A stretch of DNA of 64,000 nt from Brachycybe producta (taxonomy: Eukaryota > Arthropoda > Diplopoda > Playtdesmida > Andrognathidae): NCBI GenBank assembly GCA_036925085.1, contig JAUPFP010000028.1:164001-228000 (forward strand), read 5' to 3'. The position numbers and the translations under genes are program-made. Of the stretch, positions 1-12,822 are shown piece by piece. The notes beneath the pieces are model-generated. The model ran no database searches. It saw only the letters and a program-made list of their open reading frames with translations, and was not told the DNA's origin. Each line of letters begins with the position of its first letter. Position 1 is the first letter of the stretch.

Positions 1-90
1 AGCAATTTTTTTGTAATGAAAGTTTTTAAATTGTAATTTATTAAATTCAATAACCTTTTTTTAATTACATAACATTAATTAATTTCATTT

Positions 91-3000
91 TTACAAGACT
101 ACATATTTTGATCTATCGTCAACAGCCACAGTAATTTCAATTGTGTATTTTTTATTGCTTGAGACAAACAATTTGAAACAATATACTGTGCGTCGACCCA
201 AGTATAAGTTGATAATATAGACTGGGGTCGTTGGTTCTGGTACATACAGAATGTTGGAACCCTGTTCGGAGGATTCTACTTCAATGTTAAATTGCGAAAT
301 TTCCATTCTTACATTTCTGCCTTAATTTATTTTTAATTACCTTTTTGCAAATGCTGAACAGTTTCATGCGAGATATTTGAAACTAGGACTGTCTCAAATA
401 TTTTATGTCCACGAATAACTTGGTCACCATCTTTCGTGACACATTTTTTAGAAAATTCCGAAATATCCACACCATTTACAGTGACTTCATCTCTCAGATG
501 AACATCACCCGAAACGGTTAATTTATTATTAACAGTCATTGGACGGTCAATACTCTGATCAGTATTTACAGTAATGTAGGTGTCCTCTAAGTGGCCACCA
601 TTGAGAAGACCATCAACAATTACATTTTCATTAAAAATGACTTCAGAAAACTGCAATTGTCCTCTCAAACTTTGAGGAATTGATTTTCTCAATATGTTCT
701 TTAACTTTGTGTCCACTCTCAATTTATTCAATTCTTTGACATCTAACCGATCGACAATCAAGTCTCCATAATGATCCCAGTAGTGGTCATTAGACAATTG
801 TGTTTCGAGATGTTTGACCACCATTGTGTCTTTAAACACTTTTGTGCCTGATAAAAGAAAAAAAAAAGCTTTTTAGATTTCGAGCTGAATTTAAAGTGCA
901 AAGTCAAATTTGGACTTTTAGGGCGTCCACAGATGAGCAACTTTCACTGGTCGAGATGGACTGCAAAAAGTCGTGGGTGTGTGACCGAAGACGACCACTC
1001 GAGTCGACTCTATACGACCACTTTTAACAGTTCATTCAAATACTTTATGACTCCATCTCAACAGCGATTGACTCGAGTGGTTGATTGTGGCCACGCACAG
1101 GCCACTTGTTGCAGTTCATCTCAAACGATAAAAGTCGCTTGTCTGTGAAAACCATTACTAAATGTGCTTTTCAGTAGCTTTAGGAATTAGAATGGCTGCA
1201 GAGAAATAATTTCATGCTTCTATTTCTTTTAAATAAGTTGTTTTTGGCAGTTTCAAAATGATCAATTTTCAAACTTACTCGGATAACTTTTTTTCACATT
1301 TTGGCCAAACTTGAATTGAAAAACGAAAATGGAAAATTTTAAAATTTTAAATTGTCATTAAAAGTTTAATTTAAAATGTAACAACATTAAAATACACTTC
1401 CGTGATTCATTTTACTTTTCTAATTTCTAAAACATTCTCAAGTCCTTGTTGTCATTGCTTTTTAAATGGTTGCTCCATCATAAATCTATGCATAAGTCAC
1501 CTGTAATAATGTGATCACCACATCGAGTCACAAGTACATTTGACAAGTCCAGTCCATTCACCGTGTTCTCAATGTGGACATTTCCTTCGACATTCACATT
1601 GCCCATAATGGTCACATCATGGTCAATAACCTGATTAGTCGATCTAGTCAATAGATCTTTCAGTACATTAACACCATTCAATTTTCCAAATAATGTTATG
1701 TTTTGCATTTGAACTTTTCCCTTGAATTGCTTCAAACCTAAAAATATTCAAAAAAAAAAAAAATAATTAAAAACTGTAGATTATGCATAAAAAGGCAATT
1801 AATTTTTCGAATCTTAAGGCCTTAAAAATTCAAATTTGTGTTAATATTAACATATTAAGAAATATTTAAGCTGATTTACACGAACAGAAGATTTTCGAAA
1901 TCTGAAAGAATAATCAGAAACCAAATTAATAGAAACTAGAATTTATTTAAAAACTAGAAGATAACTTCTTAATCATTTAAAGGTATTTTCATGTTGATAT
2001 CTTTCAAAATAAAAAATTAACAAATATCGTTTGCTAAACGTCTTCTGCTTAAAGTTGAGTCATTTTCAAACACATAAAAAGCTTATTTTGAAAATATATC
2101 AAAATGAAAATACCCTTATGCGATTAAGCTTCCCTTCAAGTTTCTAAAACATTTAAGTTTATCTTCAATTTGCACCTGAAAGACATAATTAAAAGTTCAA
2201 GAGGCATTTGTTGTTTAGTAAAACCACTTTAAGCCTTTTGAAATAAGAAAAAAAAAAATGTTAAGATAAACATTATACATAGAGGTAACTCAACTTAAGG
2301 ACTAATAATAGAGCATGCCATGCCATGCCATAGCAGAACCTGTAGCGAATGTTAGGTCCCTACTATAGTGTATAATTACAACTGCTACTTAAAAGAGCAG
2401 AATTCAGCATCATTTACCCAATATTTCAGTGATTCCACAATCAAAAGTGATTCAATGTTCTCTTTATTAAACAGAAATTAATAAGAGGGGGAAAAAAAAA
2501 TAAAGAACCTTTCAAAGGCTAAAAATAATGTTCACTCACCCAATACATTCTTGCTTATATGTAAATAATTTATCTTCATTTAGGTGAAAACAAATTATGC
2601 TTTTAGCTATTAAAGCGACTTTTTAGATGTTTCAGTTTTCCTAGAATTAAAACGCAACTAAACTAAAGTTGTAAGGTTGACAAACATCTAACCAGCCTAT
2701 TTGAATCATAATTTTTCTAACATTATTGTGTTTTTTAATTAATGAATTTTTTTATTCTTCTGAATTTTTTTTTTTTTTTAGAATTTACCTGTAATGACTT
2801 GATGTATATCGGTAAAAACAAATTTGTCAGAAAAGCTGGACACATTCACACCATTGATGTTATGTCCAATTAAATCTCCATTTATGTGTACATTTTCAAG
2901 AAATGTCATATGTGATGATATCACTTGATTACCAGATGTCGTCAACACATTTTGAGCAAAACTTTCGATATTCACCTGTTTTCGAAAAAAAGAAATGGTC

Positions 3001-6000
3001 AATAACAAATTTTGGATAAAAATTAAAAAAAAAACTTGGAACTTCAACTTGAACCCTCTAAGCAATATTCCAGCATAAAAAATTTTTTTTACAAAAACAA
3101 AGTTGTACTATGCTGGAACACGCTCAAGTTAACTGTAACACCTAGTACACACCTGATAATTTAAATGCATTTAAATAATAAATGTGTTCAACAGAGCCCT
3201 GCGAAGGGCAAACAAACACTATGTCGAATTCAATTTATTCAGTTAATAATCTGACAATATTGAGTTAATTCTTAACTATAACAAACTATTAACAAAATAC
3301 TGATTTAGAATTTCAATTTAAAATATTAATAATAAAAGTCAATTTTTATTTGGTTCATGTACTTAACTGGATTCCGTATAATTCACCTAAACACATTTAA
3401 TTTCAATTCATTTAACTCATGTGTGTACAAGGTATAAGCGTGTCTAGTTTTTTTTTATCTTGAATGTGGGCCCCTTCAGCCTATTTCAAATATAATACCA
3501 AAAACGGTGAAAACCCAAATTAAAAATAAAACACTTGACACTTAAATTACATTAAAATTACCGGTACATTAAAAACATTGTGATATACTAAATCAATATT
3601 TTGTTACACTGAGATACAAAGTTAATAATTTAATATATACTGAGATAGGCTCGCATGAACTGCATTAACCGACATCAACATACTGTACGTTTCTATGTCT
3701 TTGAGTAATATTTGAATGCATTTCATTTATTAGGTGTAGGCTAGGTATAAGAGCGGAATATATCGAATTTAAGACGTTTACAACACCTGTATAGTCCCAG
3801 ACTTCCCACTGATTTCAATAAAAAAAACCACAATTTATCTATTCATTCGAACCTATTTTCAATTCTATTTCTAAATTATTAAGTTATTTTAGTACTGCCA
3901 TAAGCAAACTTATGTACATGTAAGCTCGTATATTGCTCATGAGAGACAAAATTGAAAAGAAAAAAAAATGGTATAAAACTTAAATCATAATTAGGTCTTT
4001 TTTACCTTGTTCAGTAATCCACTCTGTATGTGGATGTTTCCAAAGATCTCCACATGAGAAAATCTCTTTCTTCCTCTTATCTCTTGCCGTCCACTCTTCG
4101 TCACAATATCATTTAAATTTATTCCATTTACGGTTTTTCTGAGATGCAAATCTCCAACATCGAGGTGCTTAAAATGTTGTGTCTTTGTAAAGATATTCAT
4201 TGCAGATTTTACTGCCAAACCGCCTTCTATCAAGATAAACAAAAAAAATATGACATTCTTATATAGGCCTTATAATAGGCCCCCAAACCAATGCCCTAGT
4301 CTAAAAATAAAGCATACTGTGGTGGCACAGTGTTGTTTAAAATTGACCATATCTCAGAAACGATTGGTCCAATTTGGTCGTAGAAATTTATTTTACTGAA
4401 TTTTAAAAAAAGCCAGAGTTTTAACAACAATATTTTGCATTCAGTTAAAATTTAAATTTAAACATTAGTTTATTAATTTTTATTAACTTTTTTTAAATTT
4501 TTTACAAATTTATTTCATTTTTTTGTGTCAGTACATTTTTATATGTGACTAACAACCAACTGGAGTTTTAAATGTACAGCACACAGCATTCATTGTTTCT
4601 GGTTAGGCTTGCCACTTGTGGAGGACAGTCCTCCATTCGGAAGTACTGTCCTCCGGCCAGGAACATCCTCCACTAACGTATTTAAGTTTTTATACAATTT
4701 ATTGTGTGGAGGACATGTTTGCCTTCGTGAAGGACGGTCCTGGTCGGAGGACATTTCCTCCGAATGGAGAACATTGATGCATAAAGGAGGAAAGGTGGAA
4801 CGATTATTTCTGGTATACTGCTGCATCACTTTTTATACTTTAGCAACAGATTGCCCCGTTTTGTTCTTGAACCATATTTGTATTAAACTCGAAATAAGTT
4901 AAAAATAAGATGAATTTTTATACACCTTGCAGTTCAACTCCATTGATGTTTTTAACTTCCAAAGTATCGACAGTTAGTGGTCCACCAGTGATAACAACGG
5001 CACCATCAAAAACTTGATCCTTTGTTTTTGACACCACACTTTTTGCCAAATGATTCAAAGGAATTCCACTGACAATTCCACTTACGATGTCCACTTCACT
5101 AATTCTTGCCATATTAAGCACAGTTAAAGATTTCACTGTCACTGTGTCTAAAAAAACAAAAAAAAAAAAACCACAATCACATTGGTGTCCATATAAACAT
5201 TTTATAAACATAAAATACAAAAATACCTGATAATAAACTGTCTTGTTGAAATTTTGAGTAATGTTCAAACCGTTTGTTAACATAATTGAATTTGTTTTCA
5301 ATTTCAACATTTTTTCTTTCAAAATTTAAGCAAGTTTCTTCGAATTCGTCGTTTTTTCGAATTAGTGGCATCTAAAAAAATACAATAAAAAAATAAATGT
5401 GTGACACATTAAACGAAGAAATGACTAAAAAATTGTTGTACCACCATTGCAGTGATAGGGCCAACACCATGTTTGTAATTCAACAATTGTTCAAGAGTTT
5501 CATTAAATTCATGAAGTTTCTTCTGGTGACCACTAATAAACTCCTTTATATCTGATAAACATTCGAATCCAACTTCGTTCTCAACATTTTCTTCGAATTT
5601 CACTTTCACCCTTAACCTGTGTGAATAATAAAGATACTTTTCAAATGAATTCCATTATAAAACTCCGAAAAGGAGGATCATTAAAAACGGCAATAAGGTT
5701 GTCATATGACAGTAAATTGTCATATATAAATCATAAAAATGTAAAATCACAAAAGCAATTTACAAAACATATTGCAATGACTGTGATAGGGGTATCATAT
5801 CTTTCTGACTGTCATTGATTTTTATACAGCAACATATGACAAGTCATAAAATGATATAAGGAGTGACATCATAAAGTAGTGATTGACATTTTTATGACTG
5901 TATAATGAGGCCTACCATTATTTTACTTTTTAGAAGCAACATTAAAAAGTAGACAGTTTGTTGAAAACTATATGGCTGTTTTTATGATATCAAAATAAAC

Positions 6001-9000
6001 TTACTGTAATTGGAAAATAAAATTTTACTTTACCCGGATATCAAAGAACTTTATCATTTTTTGGCACAACTCGGAGCAAACATATTAAAAGAAATTTGAA
6101 AAGGCACATAATATTTTACGGAATTGTGTAGCATGTGTTTTTACTAAACATTTGCTGGAACGCTACTTTGACACCACCCCCCACATATGTCAGGCGTACA
6201 CATGCGTGGGAGGTATCCGCAGACCATGCCGCCTGAAGTTGGCACCCCCCTGGTGCCCAATGGCCTTAAGAAGTGTCGTATGTAAAAAGCAATTACACAT
6301 TGGTGAGACGAGATAAATCAGAAAATATTCTCCGAAAATATTTACAAAATTTCAAGAAATTGGTTCCCAAAAAGGAAATATTTTGGGACCAGGGTTAACC
6401 ATTGGTCGGTTTGACCTGTGGGTAGACCCTGGTTATCAGTGGCTCCTCCCAAGAGCCAAAAGAATAAAACAGGCACGCAAGGTAACCTCGAGAGGACAGA
6501 CGGGAGAAAAAGTGGGTTTTCCTCCTCTGCAGTGTGTAATAAAGATTGTGTGTCAAGTTTGACGACTAAGTCTAAGAAGAAGAAGTCTTTTTTGGGACTT
6601 AGAAAGTATTCCGTGCGAGGAATATTTTCATCCAGGTTTATGTCTCCTCCTTCGGAGTTGATCATTATTTGTAAAGTCGGGTCTTACAGTAGAAATCGCA
6701 AGTGTGTGTTCATCAGTTGCAATATGTGACACCACCCACACATGTGCCAGCTGCACACGTGTGAGGTCGCTCACTTGAAAACTTCTTTTGCCAGATGGCA
6801 CCCTGTGGTGCCCAAAACTGACCAGTTTCAAAAGATATCAAATTCATTGAGAATTTGGTCGTCATTCTCACGAATTTTGACAGTTTAAATTATTAACTCC
6901 AGAGTAGATTCTCTGGAATTGTTCAGATTCTTCTGAGAATTTGATGCCAAATAAGGAGATATTTGGGAAAAAGAACTAATCATTGGTCAGTCGGATCTGT
7001 GGGTGAGCCCTAGTCAGGAGTGGCCCCTCCCAAGGGCCGAGGAAATAAAAGAACATGCTCAGGGCAGGCTCGGGGACTGATTTTGTTGATTTTAAAGTGA
7101 GAAGTTGGATATTCTGTGCCCAGAATATCCTCAGAAATCAGTATGCTTATTATTTTATATCGCTTCATAATGTATCGCATTATCTTATAAAATAAACCAG
7201 TTAATCGTCAAAGAAAGAGTCTTTCTTCGCAAACACCTCTAGGAGGTGTAGTCATCGCTGCCCTCTTTAAATTGTGAGATCTCTGAAGTCCCGTCTACAC
7301 GGAAACCCCAAAACAACCAGAATCGACAATGCCAGGGAGTCCGACTCCAACTAGAAGCGGAGGCGCGACCAAGGGCCACACATCCAAGTCAACCAGTAGA
7401 CCTGGCAGGTCACAAAGCCTGAGCGCGGAGCGTGTGGAGCGTCGCACGATCCGAACTCAACCGGCTGGTCTGGTACCAGCCACCCAACAAAGAGACAGCC
7501 AAAACACAGAACCGCCTGGATGGGGTCCAGGCATATTACAAATAAAAGATTATTATTCAACTGGTGTCGTGTGTCGTTATTGGAGTCAAATTTCAGAGGT
7601 GTAGGTAATCATCACTATCCCTTTAATTAGGATTAGGGAAGCATAAGAACAGTAGATCATGCTTGGCAGTAGAGCGACATCACAGTCGTGAAGGTAAGGC
7701 TTCGAGCCGTACACCCAGGTCAAAAAGTAGGCCTGGGTCTCCAGGTATGTTACACTACACAAGACAAATCATCACTTAAGGGCCAAACAATGTGGTAGTT
7801 TGGAGTCTCTCAACGACCCTCAATGACTGTAAAACTGTTCCGTACTTTGGCGACAATTTTTCATGGCAAGTTGAAATGCAAAACAAAAATTGATCATTTT
7901 CAAATTAACAACGTTTTTCTAGTGTTGCTTCCTTTAAAAAAGGTTGATGTGAACCGTCTGCACCAAAAATTAATTTTCAGCAAGTAAAAAATATTATTAT
8001 AAAAGTTTCGTAGTTACTTGTAACTTATGAGTTCCGATTTGCCGCCTTCTATTGTGAGAACAGTGAATAGTGGAGCTGAAGTTGTTTGTAGTGCTTGGAT
8101 TTCTTGATAAATAACATGCTGCGATCTGTCTGTATCAATGTGAATGGCGGGTCTTATGTATCCCTTGTCGAATTCAAATATGTCTAAAGCATGTCCATCT
8201 TTCTAATAAATAAAAGTGGTACCAAAATAAACAAAAATTAGCTAGAAACAATAATAGTCACAATAGCATTTTACAGTACTATAAAAGAGTTAAACTTCCA
8301 GTACTTTAGTATGCAGGATATCTAAATGCATCAACTGCCTAAGCTAAAATCCGAGATGGAAACTAAGCATGTGAACTTTAACTTGAATATGCTGAACATG
8401 GTTCCAACATAGATAATAAACCCTGTTTAAGTTAACTTTATGAAACATGATTTTTCCATGTTTGAACAGTGTTCAAAATAGTCAAATTAAAGATCAAGTG
8501 TTAAGTTTCGTTGTTAAATTTGAGGTAATTAAACGTAGTTAAGTAAATCTGACCAAAAGCATTTTGAAAAAAAAAATATTAAAAAATAACAAGTAATAAG
8601 GAAGTTTTTTTTAAAAATTTTTAAAAATGCTAATGAACTCTTCATAATGTAACAGTTTCGAAATTAAAGGTTTTATAGATAAAATATATTTTTTATTAAA
8701 TGATGATTTAATAAATGCAAAATTCTGATTATTTTTAATTCTCAATAAAAAAAAAGTTTTTAAAAAACTAATTTTAAATTTCATTCAAAAAAATAATTCT
8801 TCGCCTATATATACATCAATAATTAATTCGATTAGTGACTAATAATAATCAAATACTTGCATCAATTGAATTTAAGACCATAATTGTATCATCATTGCTT
8901 AGTTTTATGCTTGTCCAAGACTGAATTTTACCCAATGGTACTATCTGCCACAACAAAAACTGTTTACCAGTCCACCAATAAAGATAGGAATCTGCATTGT

Positions 9001-11628
9001 AAAAAATAAAATCTAAAAAGTTTCTAAAATATGTAATATTTTGTAAACCTACTAGAGTTTAACGAAGTTCGGCATGCAACTGCCAGAAATTGGCGTTGGT
9101 TAATTGTAAATGGCTCTGCTGAAGCAGTTTCACAATCGTGAAGCACTTGGTGCAATTTCATAGTAAACGTATTGTCACTACTAAAGAAAAGAAAAAGAGC
9201 AATGGGTGAAATTGACTACATCTTGGGCCAGCTTATATATTAGACTAAGTTGGTTGAAGCCTATGGGCCCTAAGCTCTTGGGGGCCCATGCAAAATTAAA
9301 AAAAGTATTAAAATTATTGGTAATCTATTGCCTATCCGGTGAAGGGGGAAAGCAACAAAAAGCCTAGATGCCCTTCACGCCTTAATGCGGCCATGGCTAC
9401 ATTATATTAAAAAATAAATGACAAAATACCGTATAAACTGCCATATGGCAATTGTTGAATTCGACCCTTTGTAGTCAGTGGTCACTATATAAGTATCTCG
9501 CTGAAAATTAAAGTATTTCACTACATTTCCAAAATTAGTAGAAATGCTCGTCACATACTCGAAGCCAGTGCCCATCCATTTATACAAATGACTATTAATA
9601 AATGAAAAAAAGTTCATTAAAAATTGTTAAAAGGTATTTTACAAATAAAAATTGTTCAGTTTAAACGTAAGCCACACCAGGAAACTGTTTGAAAACTGTT
9701 TGCAAACAGTTGTGCAAACAAAGTTTCCTGTTATATACATTGGCTTTATGGAAGTACCAATTTTGTCCTTTGTATCGGTTTTGCAAAACAAGCAACAAAT
9801 ATGTTTTTCCATGATGTCTGAGTGACAACATTTGATTCAAACCATTAATGTCCTGAATTTGTAATAAGTCAAGCCCTTCATTAACAGCCTAAAAGATAAA
9901 AAAACACTTAACTTATACCACACATTTTTATAAAGTATGACCAGAAGGAATCAGTCTATTATGAAAGTATATTTGGGTGTCAAGTCTGTTTAAAATGTAA
10001 TATCTTATAAGTTATAAACCATAAAATGCTACACATTTCAAACGTAAACAGAGGACAAAAACGTAGCTATGTTATAGGCCTACAATAAATGAAACAAATT
10101 AGTATTTAATTAACAAAAAGTTACTAAATTTTAAAAACCATGGATTAAAAAAATTGTTTCCATCAGAAAAAAAATTACAATTTAAACCTCCGTTTTTTTT
10201 AAATCAATAATCTTTTTTTTAGAACTACATTTGACATATTCTTAACAATCAACTTTAGCTTTAAACGTACAACAACACTTAGAACTTTCATTTTGTTGAG
10301 ATATTTCATTTTGAAAAAGTTTTAGCTGCACCACTTGACTTTAATAACAGACTGTGGTGTCGGTTTTGGGAATCAGTTTTTTTTTTACCAAATAAATTTC
10401 TAAATGAAAGCTTGTATCATCAGAATATCTTTCACATGGTCCAACCACAACAAACTGGATTTTGTCCACATTTAAAGTCAATATGCAAGAATGTGCTGGC
10501 GCTGGATACTGACCAATGGTCTCACACTGGCCATTGGCTAAAATATAAAAATGTCCTTCAGCTTTGTAAACAAATTCAAATTATGTAGAAAAGAATTTTT
10601 AATGAATTTGGTTTAGACATAGGTGCAGAAACTTCATTTAGATCCTACATAATGTTTTATAGAAAAATCTTTAAATAAAATACCAACTCAATTTCTGCTG
10701 CAAACTGTTATTTCAGAAATCAAAACATTCTTGTCTTTTTTAATGCCATAAAAAAGTTCATTTGTTTATTTTATTAAATGTTTTGTAACACTAAATACTT
10801 GATTCCCCACAAATATGTCTAACCAGAATTCATAAAACTGAGCTCGCAAGAATTGCCCACAATTCAGATTTTTAATATGGATTAAAATGTCCTTTGTACT
10901 TACTTAATCTATGATAACTAATGTAGCCAATAGATTTGTAGGCAACTACTATATAAATTTCGTTCATGTGGTTAAACAAACAGTATGACGTCACTACATC
11001 GTCTAAGTGGCATGCACCAAATTTGTCAAAACTAAATATTTCAAGTTTTGATGAGGTTTGCAAAGGTTCTACAACAAAAATGAAAATTATAAAAAATATT
11101 CAACCTTGAAATTTTATTTTTAGTTTCACCTGTCTCAAATGGCAAATAATCCATTGGGTCACATAATTCTTGTTTACATGTCATTTGTTTGTACAAATCA
11201 AACACTTGTCTTCGAAAACGAACCATCAATCCATCCAAATAAGAACCAAGTAATTCAGTGAAATTTGGTTTGTTTGTATTAGATGTTGTGTCCAATTGTA
11301 GCATTATATTCTAATTAAAATAAAATTAAGGTTTTATCTGGAAAGTTCTTTTTTGAATTGTACCTATATACAATTGTATTCAACAAAAAGCATTTTGGAT
11401 AATCATGCAAATTAGACGAAAGGATCAAAGTGTTGAAAATTATCAATTTTTTCTTTTTTAAAATATTATATGAAGACATATAAACCCTACCTCTAATAAT
11501 AATTCATCTACATTTCGTTCATCAAATATGGCGTGGTTTTCATAAGATGACCAATCCTGTCCATGTTTTTCAAATTTTAAACACTGAAAAACTCCCAACA
11601 GCAACACTGTCATTAGCATTCCATTCAT
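91..11628 (-). CDS. Secreted TSPEAR-like EAR-repeat (EPTP) protein, 17 exons, about 1097 aa
   Basis: Exons, high to low: 11628-11491, 11310-11130, 11068-10904, 10537-10389, 9888-9758, 9591-9430, 9180-9053, 8991-8857, 8198-8018, 5616-5442, 5371-5227, 5147-4926, 4226-4006, 2975-2789, 1737-1501, 847-341, 320-91. All are GT-AG, and splice phases agree from ATG to TAA. Residues 1-16 look like a signal peptide (hydrophobic MLMTVLLLGVF). About residues 110-455 hold seven EAR/EPTP-type units (for example YIVTTDYKGSNSTIAIWQF in exon 6), the number expected for a seven-bladed propeller. Residues 457-563 are charged and possibly coiled. Residues 575-1020 are diverged repeats of form NG-(V/I)-(D/N)-(L/I)...(D/N)QVI.G. 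A 75-residue unique tail follows. EAR propellers occur in secreted or cell-surface proteins such as TSPEAR and LGI; the role here is unknown. Less certain points: the donor of exon 5 (9757, chosen for frame over a nearby gtatat), the acceptor of exon 9 (8198 rather than 8202) and the end of exon 10 (5442 or 5445). Confidence 0.85.
3141..3432. mobile_element. MITE, ~292 bp, family 1 copy A
   Basis: It has short inverted ends (cctagtacacac at 3141, and its complement form gtgtgtacaagg at 3421). Almost the same sequence lies in reverse orientation at 36479-36773. The shared text includes the 'aatgcatttaaat' palindrome and the 'cggaatccagttaa' stretch. It has no coding capacity. It sits in an intron of the EAR-repeat gene. 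Confidence 0.7.
4305..4600. mobile_element. Degraded copy of the 'catactgta' MITE family
   Basis: The left end (catactgtggtggcac) and interior (gtcagtacatttttatatgtgactaacaaccaac) resemble the interior and right end of the element at 38656-39120. Edges are approximate. It is intronic in the EAR-repeat gene. Confidence 0.4.
4606..4800. repeat. GAGGAC-rich imperfect palindromic cluster
   Basis: The motif gaggac and its complement gtcctcc recur at least eight times (for example gtggaggacagtcctcc and ggaggacatttcctcc). They form nested short hairpins within about 190 bp. It is intronic and of unknown origin, possibly a fold-back element. Confidence 0.45.
6167..7754. mobile_element. LTR-retrotransposon remnant with duplicated LTR-like sequence
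   Basis: It is flanked by CTAC (6163-6166 and 7755-7758), consistent with a 4-bp target duplication. The block from 6167 (TTTGACACCACC...) is imperfectly repeated from 6725 (TGTGACACCACC...), with matching stretches such as 'attggtcggt/attggtcagt' and 'ctcccaagagcc/ctcccaagggcc'. It ends in ...TATGTTACA, a typical LTR terminus. AATAAA-type signals lie inside. A 91-codon ORF at 7329-7604 is rich in S, T, R and P and could be a gag start, but is too short to identify. The whole block lies in the 2.4-kb intron between exons 9 and 10 of the EAR-repeat gene. Confidence 0.55.
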
Positions 11629-12202
11629 ATTTCCTAATCAGTAAAACAATATCAATTTAAAAAAGAAATGTCTAGTAAATATGGCTAGATTTATAAAATT
11701 CATTTGTTAATATATGTTCATTCAACTTAAAAAAATGTTTCAACAAAACGCTAAAAATAAAGTCAAACTACAAATTTAAAAACATTAATGTGTTTCTTTA
11801 AATTAAATCAATATTTTCTATAATAATCATTCTTTACTAATTTGTTTTATTTTTGAACAACTACTTTGATATGTTGCGAACAATCACTTTTTTAACTTTG
11901 ATTCTAGATTGAAACATTAGTTCTAGGACATACATTCGTATTGGGAAGCGATTTTCCATTATATAAACCTATTTTGTATTAAATAACATTTTTAATAAAT
12001 AAAATGACAACTTTTCATTAAATAAACTCGCATCTATCGCATTATTTTGATTCACGAATAAAACATCCATTAAATAAAATTTTAAGAAATACTTTGTGAA
12101 TCAATATTGAACTTTACAATCATTTAAAGCAATTGAATACGCCATGAATTAAAATCGCAACACTTAAAAATTTCATACAAGAAAATAAATAAAAACTTAC
12201 AT

Positions 12203-12260
12203 GTATTCAATAGAAATCAAGTCTAATTGAGTAATAATTGCATATGGACAGACCAGTAGA
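12203..12260 (-). other. Probable 5'UTR exon of the EAR-repeat gene
   Basis: On the minus strand a consensus donor (acat|gtaagt) lies near 12202. A matching acceptor (actgattag|gaaat) lies just 5' of the start codon at 11628. This suggests a short non-coding first exon followed by a 570-bp intron. The transcription start was not located. Confidence 0.4.
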
Positions 12261-12822
12261 ACATCCAACTCCACCTGATTTCAATTACCACTAAATAACT
12301 AAACTAGTGAAACGCTTTAAAAAAAATAACTAAAAGAAATTTCCCAGAAACCCTATTTTCTTTTTGCCTACGTCATCATGTAAATTTAAATAAAATTTTT
12401 AACATGTGACATTACGTCCCCAAAAAATTCTAACCTTGAAAGAAAAAGAGAAGAAAATGCGATTTTGATCAATTTATTTCACTTTCTTACAATTGAAATC
12501 ATTTAATGTATTTTAAGTTTCATATTCCAAACAATAACTTTTTTTTAAATATTATTTAAATACTTTATTACCACATTTAATAGTGAAAATCAAAAGAATG
12601 ATTACATACCCTTTGACCCTGTCCGATTTTTATAAGAAGAAAAAAGCTCAACAAAGTAAATATTTGATTAGCGCTATGTTATACCAAAGGTTTGCAAGTA
12701 ATAAGTTTTTATTTAAAAAACTTTATTTACATGTATATTTTTATTAGCAATTTTTTTTTGTTATTTATCATTTTACATTCAAACTGTTTACATGCAAATT
12801 ATCGATATTCTTTCGACCTGAA

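Noticed and set aside
4590..4902. Overlapping 79- and 97-codon ORFs on opposite strands
   Set aside because: They span the GAGGAC palindromic cluster in an intron, with no domain or splice support.
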